Source: Microbacterium oleivorans
Lineage (GTDB): Bacteria; Actinomycetota; Actinomycetes; Actinomycetales; Microbacteriaceae
DNA length: 64,000 bases
Direction: 5' to 3'
Assembly (NCBI RefSeq): GCF_001691565.1
Contig: NZ_MAYO01000003.1
Coordinates: 558,001 to 622,000, forward strand
Every line of letters starts with the position of its first letter. Within the stretch, counting starts at the first letter, position 1. The notes below the pieces were generated by a model that saw nothing but the letters and a program-made list of their open reading frames with translations, was not told where the DNA came from and searched no databases. The translations under genes and the position numbers were made by a program. Positions 58,952-64,000 of the stretch are shown here, one piece after another.

Positions 58952-60456
58952 GACTCGTCCTCGTCCTCCCCGCGAGTCGCGGCGATCCGCTCGGACTCGA
59001 GTTCGGCGCGCGCTTCGGCCTTGGCATCCATGCGCTCGTGATAGCGATCACGGCGCTGCGAGGTCGTGCGACGGGGGTTCAGGTCGAGACGCGGGTCGGT
59101 GCCACGCGGCGCGGTCATGAGCTCGGCGGCGGAGCCGAGCGACGGGTGCCAGTCGAAGACGATGCCGTCACCGGGGCCGATGACGACCGTCGATCCGGCC
59201 TGAGCGCCGGCCTTGAAGAGGCCGTCTTCGACGCCGAGTTTCTCGAGGCGGTCGGCCAGGAAGCCGACGGCCTCTTCGTTCTGGAAGTCCGTCTGCTGCA
59301 CCCACCGCACGGGCTTGTCGCCCAGAATGCGGTAGATGTTGCCGTACGTGCCACCCTCGACGCGGATCTCGAAGTCCTTCTTCGATCCCTGCGGCCGGAT
59401 GACGACGCGCTCGGGAGCGGGTGCCGCGGCCAACGCGGCGCGGTGCTCCTCGACGATCTCACCGAGGGCGAACGTCAGCTGACGCAGACCGTCGCGGCTG
59501 ACCGTCGAGATGTCGAACACACGGAATCCGCGCTGTTCGAGCTCGGGACGCACGAGATCGGCGAGATCCTTCGCCTCGGGAACGTCGAGCTTGTTGAGCG
59601 CGACGAGCTGCGGGCGCTCCAGGAGGGGGATCTGGCCCTCGGGCACGGGGTAGGCGGCGAGCTCCGCGAGGATCACGTCGAGGTCGCTGATCGGGTCGCG
59701 GCCGGGCTCCAGCGTCGCGCAGTCGAGCACGTGCACGAGAGCCGTGCACCGCTCGACGTGGCGGAGGAACTCGAGCCCGAGGCCCTTGCCCTCGCTCGCG
59801 CCTTCGATCAGCCCGGGGACGTCGGCCACGGTGTAGCGCGCGTCGCCGGCCTGGACGACACCGAGGTTCGGGTGGAGGGTCGTGAAGGGGTAGTCGGCGA
59901 TCTTCGGGCGGGCGGCCGAGATGGCGGCGATCAGACTCGACTTACCGGCGGAGGGGAAGCCCACCAGCGCGACATCGGCGACGGTCTTCAGCTCGAGCTG
60001 GACGTCACCTTCCCACCCGGGGGTGCCCAGCAGCGCGAATCCCGGAGCCTTGCGCTTCGGGTTCGCGAGGGCCGCGTTGCCGAGACCGCCCTGGCCGCCG
60101 GGAGCGACGACGAAGCGGATGCCGGGCGTCGCCATGTCGACGAGGACCTCACCGGTCTCGTCCTTGACCACCGTTCCGACCGGGACCGGAAGCTCGAGCG
60201 GCTCGCCCTGGGCGCCGGAGCGGTGGTCGCCCATACCGAAACCGCCGTTGCCCGCGGAACGGTGGGGAGAGTGGTGATAGGACAGGAGCGTCGTGACCTG
60301 GGGGTCGGACACCAGGATGATGTCACCGCCGTGCCCGCCGTTACCGCCGTCAGGACCGGCGAGGGGCTTGAACTTCTCGCGCTTGACCGACACACAGCCG
60401 TTGCCGCCCTTGCCGGCGCTCAAATGCAGCGTCACGCGATCGACGAACGTCACCAT
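58948..60456 (-). CDS. obgE: GTPase Obg
   Basis: ObgE is a large-subunit assembly and stress GTPase. The 502-residue protein has the Gly-rich Obg fold (1-158), G1 GFPSAGKSS (166-174), NKLD, the OCT domain (about 345-425) and a charged tail. It lies between rpmA and proB, as is normal in actinobacteria. A 13-bp hairpin separates it from rpmA. Confidence 0.96.
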   Translation of the reverse strand: MVTFVDRVTLHLSAGKGGNGCVSVKREKFKPLAGPDGGNGGHGGDIILVSDPQVTTLLSYHHSPHRSAGNGGFGMGDHRSGAQGEPLELPVPVGTVVKDETGEVLVDMATPGIRFVVAPGGQGGLGNAALANPKRKAPGFALLGTPGWEGDVQLELKTVADVALVGFPSAGKSSLIAAISAARPKIADYPFTTLHPNLGVVQAGDARYTVADVPGLIEGASEGKGLGLEFLRHVERCTALVHVLDCATLEPGRDPISDLDVILAELAAYPVPEGQIPLLERPQLVALNKLDVPEAKDLADLVRPELEQRGFRVFDISTVSRDGLRQLTFALGEIVEEHRAALAAAPAPERVVIRPQGSKKDFEIRVEGGTYGNIYRILGDKPVRWVQQTDFQNEEAVGFLADRLEKLGVEDGLFKAGAQAGSTVVIGPGDGIVFDWHPSLGSAAELMTAPRGTDPRLDLNPRRTTSQRRDRYHERMDAKAEARAELESERIAATRGEDEDES

Positions 60457-60502
60457 GCGGTGTCTCCTGACGGGGAAGCCGGCGGACGCCGGCGGGGAAA
60501 GA

Positions 60503-60532
60503 ACGAGGGGCGGGCCGTAGCCCGCCCCTCGT
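60503..60532 (-). terminator. hairpin between rpmA and obgE
   Basis: A 13-bp perfect stem (60503-60515 with 60520-60532, 4-nt loop) lies 17 nt after the rpmA stop; on the minus strand it is followed by TTCTTTCC. It probably reduces read-through from the highly expressed ribosomal genes into obgE. Confidence 0.75.
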
Positions 60533-60548
60533 CAAGGAATGTGTGTGG

Positions 60549-60806
60549 TCACTCAGCGGCCGACACGATGTTGACGACCTTGCGGCCGCCCTTCGTGCCG
60601 AACTCGACCGCACCGGCGGCCAGAGCGAACAGCGTGTCGTCGCCACCGCGGCCGACACCGGCGCCGGGGTGGAAGTGCGTTCCGCGCTGGCGGACGATGA
60701 TCTCGCCGGCGAGGACCTGCTGACCACCGAAGCGCTTCACGCCGAGGCGCTGTGCGTTGGAGTCACGACCGTTACGGGTGGAGCTTGCGCCCTTTTTGTG
60801 TGCCAT
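60549..60806 (-). CDS. rpmA: 50S ribosomal protein L27
   Basis: L27 is an 85-residue large-subunit protein near the peptidyl-transferase centre. It begins [20 protein letters not shown] and needs no N-terminal processing, unlike the Firmicutes type. It follows rplU by 21 nt, as in nearly all bacteria. Confidence 0.97.
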   Translation of the reverse strand: MAHKKGASSTRNGRDSNAQRLGVKRFGGQQVLAGEIIVRQRGTHFHPGAGVGRGGDDTLFALAAGAVEFGTKGGRKVVNIVSAAE

Positions 60807-60827
60807 CTCTCGTGTCCTCTCGGCTAC

Positions 60828-61136
60828 TTACTTGATGCCGGTGATCTTGACGCGCGTGAGGTCCTGACGGTGGCCCTGGCGCTTCTTGTAGCCGGTCTTG
60901 TTCTTGAACTTCTGGATGATGATCTTCGGGCCACGCTCTTCACCGAGGACCTCGGCGGTGACCTTGACCTTCGCGAGCTTGTCGGCGTCGGTCGTCACGG
61001 CGTCGCCGTCGACGAACAGGACGGCGGGAAGCTCGATCTTGTCGCCGACCTTGACCGACTGACGGTCGAGGACGACGATCGTGCCGACCTGAACCTTCTC
61101 CTGACGGCCACCGGCGCGCACAACTGCGTAAACCAC
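60828..61136 (-). CDS. rplU: 50S ribosomal protein L21
   Basis: L21 is a 102-residue 23S rRNA-binding protein. It starts [15 protein letters not shown] at a GTG with AAGG upstream, and ends with the [17 protein letters not shown] block. The frame is open upstream, but the family start is clear. It heads the rplU-rpmA-(obgE-proB) transcript, from a promoter at 61258-61286. Confidence 0.97.
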   Translation of the reverse strand: MVYAVVRAGGRQEKVQVGTIVVLDRQSVKVGDKIELPAVLFVDGDAVTTDADKLAKVKVTAEVLGEERGPKIIIQKFKNKTGYKKRQGHRQDLTRVKITGIK

Positions 61137-61257
61137 TTCACACCTTGTTTCTTCTGTGGAGCGCTCGGCTCCGATTGTCTGATGAGACTGGAAGTCATGG
61201 TGCGGAAGCCAGGCTCTGCATCGCAACTGCCTGCGACACGTGACGCACCAAGGGACC

Positions 61258-61286
61258 AGAATACCCGATCCCCGCAGTGAGGGCAA
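61258..61286 (-). promoter_or_regulatory. promoter of rplU-rpmA
   Basis: On the minus strand TTGCCC (61286-61281) and TATTCT (61263-61258) are separated by exactly 17 nt. The transcript would have a leader of about 115 nt before rplU, a plausible place for ribosomal-protein autoregulation. Confidence 0.65.
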
Positions 61287-61347
61287 AAGCGCGGCCCGGC
61301 GCGCCGTAGCCGGTCGGCCCCTGCCGGCACCCGCTTATGATCGGCGG

Positions 61348-61620
61348 ATGGCCATCCTCGTCGACTCCGCGATGTGGCCCGCCCACGGCAGGCTCTGGGC
61401 ACACCTGGTATCGGACAGCGACCTGGCCGAGCTTCACGCCTTCGCCGCGGCGCACGGCATCCCTCCCCGCGCGTTCGATCGCGATCACTACGACGTCCCC
61501 GAGGACGCGATCGATGCGCTCGTCGCCGGCGGGGCGGAGCGCGTCGGGGCGCACGAGCTCGTGCGTCGCCTGATCGCGTCGGGCCTGCGCGTCACCGCCC
61601 GCGAACGCCGCGGACGGTGA
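61348..61620 (+). CDS. DUF4031 family protein
   Basis: This 90-residue soluble protein matches DUF4031: ILVDSAMWPAHGRLWAHLVS, then HAFAAAHGIPPRAFDRDHYD. Its function is unknown. TATGAT lies 6 nt before the ATG, so it is leaderless. It is divergent from rplU and converges with rne. Confidence 0.8.
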   Translation: MAILVDSAMWPAHGRLWAHLVSDSDLAELHAFAAAHGIPPRAFDRDHYDVPEDAIDALVAGGAERVGAHELVRRLIASGLRVTARERRGR

Positions 61621-61629
61621 CGAGCGGCC

Positions 61630-64000
61630 TCAGTCTTCGTTCGACGAGGTCTGTACCGGCGTGCCCGTGAGGGCAGCGGTGGTGACGCGCCGACGGGCGC
61701 GCCCCTGACCGGGAGCCTTGGGCTCCGGGAGGGCCTCGAGCACCGAATCGAGCAGGCGGTCGGCGTCGCTCTTGGGCGCCGAGTCCGCCTTCTTACGACG
61801 GGGACGCTTGGCGCGCTCGGGCCGCTCCGCGGCCACGGGCTCCTCCGCCTCGGCGGCAGCAGCCTCCTCGTGGGGCTGGATGGTGGATGCAGCGATCTGC
61901 GCGAGGGCCGACTTCACGCCCTCCGTGATGACGTGCGTGTGCCCCGGAGCCGCGGCGGCGCTTCCGCTCGCCTGGTTCTGCGACGCTCCACCGTTCTGCC
62001 GGGGGCGACGGTTGCTCCCGTTTCCACCGTTGCCGTTGCCGTTCCCGCTACCATTCGACGAGCGGTGCTTGACCACGGGATCGTGGTGCACGATGACGCC
62101 ACGACCGGCGCACACCTCGCACGCCTCGCTGAAGGTCTCGAGCAGTCCCAGGCCGATCTTCTTGCGGGTCATCTGCACGAGGCCGAGCGACGTGACCTCG
62201 GCTACCTGGTGCTTCGTCCGGTCCCGGCTCAGGCACTCCACGAGACGGCGCAGCACCAGATCACGGTTGGACTCGAGCACCATGTCGATGAAGTCGACGA
62301 CGATGATGCCGCCGATGTCGCGAAGGCGCAGCTGGCGGACGATCTCCTCGGCCGCTTCGAGGTTGTTCTTGGTGACGGTCTCTTCGAGGTTGCCCCCGGT
62401 ACCGACGAACTTGCCGGTGTTGACGTCGACGACCGTCATCGCCTCGGTCCGGTCGATGACGAGTGATCCACCCGAGGGCAGCCACACCTTGCGATCCAGG
62501 GCCTTTTCGATCTGCTCGGTGACGCGGAACACGTCGAACGGGTCCTGCTCGCCCTCGTACTTCTCGATCCGCTCGAGGAGGTCCGGTGCGACGCCCGTCA
62601 GGTACGACGTGATCGTCTGGTACGCCTCGTCACCCTGGATGAGCATCTTGCGGAAGTCCTCGTTGAAGACGTCCCGGACGATCTTGACGAGAAGGTCGGG
62701 CTCGGAGTGCAGGAGCGCCGGAGCCTGCCCGGTCTGGGCCTGAGCGCTGATGTGCTCCCACTGCGAGGTGAGGCGCTGGACGTCGCGCGTCAGCTGCTCC
62801 TCGGTGGCACCCTCCGCAGCCGTGCGGACGATGACGCCGGAGGACTCGGGGAGGACCTCCTTGAGGATCTTCTTGAGGCGAGCGCGCTCGGTGTCGGGGA
62901 GCTTGCGGGAGATGCCGTTCATGGCACCGCCGGGCACGTAGACGAGATAGCGCCCAGGAAGCGAGATCTGGCTCGTGAGGCGCGCGCCCTTATGGCCCAC
63001 GGGGTCCTTCGTGACCTGCACGAGGACGCGGTCCCCGGACTTGAGGGCGAGCTCGATCCGGCGGGGCTGGTTGCCGGTCTCGACGGCATCCCAATCGACC
63101 TCGCCGGAGTACAGCACGGCGTTGCGGCCGCGACCGATGTCGACGAAGGCGGCCTCCATGCTGGGGAGGACGTTCTGCACGCGGCCCAGGTACACATTGC
63201 CGATGAGCGACGCGTCCTGGTTGCGGGCGACGTAGTGCTCCACCAGGACGTTGTCCTCGAGGACGCCGATCTGGATGCGGCCGCCGCGCGAGCGAACGAT
63301 CATGTCGCGATCGACGGACTCGCGACGGGCGAGGAACTCGGCCTCCGTCACGACGGCGCGACGACGGCCGGCCTCGCGTCCATCGCGACGACGCTGCTTC
63401 TTGGCCTCGAGTCGCGTGGATCCCTTGATGCGCTGCGGCTCGGTGATGACCTCGACGGCGCGTCGACGGGGAGCGGCAGGCTCGTCGTTCTGCTCCGGTG
63501 CGTTGCCGCCGCGTCGACGGTTGCGACGACGGGAACCGCCGGATGCCTCGGCTCCGTTCTCGTCGCGGTCATCACGCTCGCGCTCGTCCCGGGGCAGGGC
63601 CGGCAGCGCAGCGACTTCGGGCGCGTAGAAGTGCAGCGCGGTCGACACGGCCGAGACGAACTGCTCCGGGAGCAGGCCCAGGCTGACGGCCGTCGGGATC
63701 TCGGGCTCAGCCGGAACCTCGGGTTCGCCGGGCGCCGCTGGCTCGGTGCGCTGCTCGGGCTCGGCGGGCGCCTCTGGCTCCGTGCGTTGCTCGGGCTCGG
63801 CGGGGTCCGCCGGCGCCGCCGCCGGAGCGGCGTCGTCGGGCTGAACTGCCGCGGCCTCGGCCGCAGGCGCTGCCTCGGCTTCTGCAGCGGGCGCCGCGTC
63901 CCCCGCCGACTCCTCAGCGACGGGAGCCGGGACGTTGTCCTCGGCCTGCTCCGTCGTCTCGGGCGCCTCGTGCGTTTCGTGCGTTTCGGGCGTCAGGTCG
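61630..64000 (-). CDS. rne: ribonuclease E/G (5' end outside the window)
   Basis: RNase E starts mRNA decay and processes rRNA and tRNA. The visible 789 residues include an acidic Ala/Pro/Glu-rich N-terminal region with a 12-residue repeat (AEPEQRTEP at 63801-63775 and 63765-63739), a basic stretch (RRRNRRRGGN), the S1 domain (IQIGVLEDNVLVEHYVARNQ), the DNase I-like core with VVDVNTGKFVG and VDFIDM, the zinc link CEVCAGRG, and a Gly/Asn-rich then basic tail. The frame runs open to the window edge, so the true start lies beyond 64000. A Met codon at 63648 is internal. Confidence 0.95.
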   Translation of the reverse strand, partial: DLTPETHETHEAPETTEQAEDNVPAPVAEESAGDAAPAAEAEAAPAAEAAAVQPDDAAPAAAPADPAEPEQRTEPEAPAEPEQRTEPAAPGEPEVPAEPEIPTAVSLGLLPEQFVSAVSTALHFYAPEVAALPALPRDERERDDRDENGAEASGGSRRRNRRRGGNAPEQNDEPAAPRRRAVEVITEPQRIKGSTRLEAKKQRRRDGREAGRRRAVVTEAEFLARRESVDRDMIVRSRGGRIQIGVLEDNVLVEHYVARNQDASLIGNVYLGRVQNVLPSMEAAFVDIGRGRNAVLYSGEVDWDAVETGNQPRRIELALKSGDRVLVQVTKDPVGHKGARLTSQISLPGRYLVYVPGGAMNGISRKLPDTERARLKKILKEVLPESSGVIVRTAAEGATEEQLTRDVQRLTSQWEHISAQAQTGQAPALLHSEPDLLVKIVRDVFNEDFRKMLIQGDEAYQTITSYLTGVAPDLLERIEKYEGEQDPFDVFRVTEQIEKALDRKVWLPSGGSLVIDRTEAMTVVDVNTGKFVGTGGNLEETVTKNNLEAAEEIVRQLRLRDIGGIIVVDFIDMVLESNRDLVLRRLVECLSRDRTKHQVAEVTSLGLVQMTRKKIGLGLLETFSEACEVCAGRGVIVHHDPVVKHRSSNGSGNGNGNGGNGSNRRPRQNGGASQNQASGSAAAAPGHTHVITEGVKSALAQIAASTIQPHEEAAAAEAEEPVAAERPERAKRPRRKKADSAPKSDADRLLDSVLEALPEPKAPGQGRARRRVTTAALTGTPVQTSSNED

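Noticed and set aside
61137..61257. An L21-type autoregulatory leader before rplU
   Set aside because: The leader length is right, but I could not identify the conserved pairing, so only the promoter is reported.

Overview
The window is a contiguous piece of a high-GC actinobacterial chromosome, most likely from the family Microbacteriaceae and probably Microbacterium. The grounds are the fabD-fabH-acpP-fabF cluster, the single-gene DUF3145 family, the leuS / comEA-comEC / holA / rpsT / lepA / hemW / hrcA / dnaJ / rsmE / HIT / phoH / ybeY / era run, the rne-rplU-rpmA-obgE-proB-proA-nadD-rsfS run, and the many leaderless genes. By eye it is almost all coding, GC is about 70 %, and no insertion sequence, prophage, CRISPR array or rRNA operon was seen. 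Three tRNA genes are present: a CAU-anticodon tRNA, Asn and Ala.

Layout. 1-3.7 kb: fatty-acid synthesis (fabD, fabH, acpP, fabF), closed by a strong terminator. 3.8-9.4 kb: small conserved or uncharacterised genes (DUF3145, catalase-like protein, DMT-type transporter, peptide deformylase, SnoaL-like, DUF2510/DUF4328) with two tRNAs and an orphan ABC ATPase. 9.4-13.9 kb: dusB-dgt-dnaG on the minus strand. 13.9-18.0 kb: glutathione peroxidase, DsbA/FrnE, an adenylate-kinase-like ATPase, uppS-recO and a TRIC-like channel. 18.1-20.0 kb: leuA with a short Leu-rich leader peptide and competing hairpins (an attenuator). 21.6-32.5 kb: the minus-strand lepA-DUF1990-hemW-hrcA-dnaJ-rsmE and HIT-phoH-ybeY-CBS-era series, with a CIRCE operator at hrcA. 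32.7-38.2 kb: a 1578-residue secreted nuclease/5'-nucleotidase and an alpha/beta hydrolase lying between lepA and rpsT. 38.4-47.7 kb: rpsT, holA, a Pr6Pr protein, comEC-comEA, leuS and a chorismate-binding synthase. 47.7-51.1 kb: DedA, App1-like phosphatase, SRAP/HMCES-type protein and a conserved hypothetical. 51.1-54.3 kb: the most accessory-looking part, with small acidic, membrane and lipoprotein genes and two tandem GAF-ANTAR regulators ending at tRNA-Ala. 54.5-64 kb: rsfS-nadD, proA-proB-obgE, rpmA-rplU and the 5'-truncated rne.

Genes that work together: the four fab genes form the type II elongation core; dnaG, holA, recO, dgt and SRAP serve replication and repair; def, leuS, lepA, era, ybeY, rsmE, dusB, rsfS, obgE, rpmA, rplU, rpsT and rne serve translation and RNA maturation; hrcA-dnaJ is heat-shock control; leuA and proBA are amino-acid synthesis.

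Two genome-scale signals stand out. First, at least 16 genes have a TANNNT-type -10 hexamer whose last base lies 6-7 nt before the start codon, so they should make leaderless mRNAs; the leuA leader peptide is one of them. Second, the word GGATGCC and its reverse complement GGCATCC occurs about every 0.75 kb in either orientation and carries codons that are otherwise rare here (GAT, GCA). Nothing in the window looks like a wholly new defence or biosynthetic system. The best leads are the leaderless attenuator, the enriched heptamer and the GAF-ANTAR pair.
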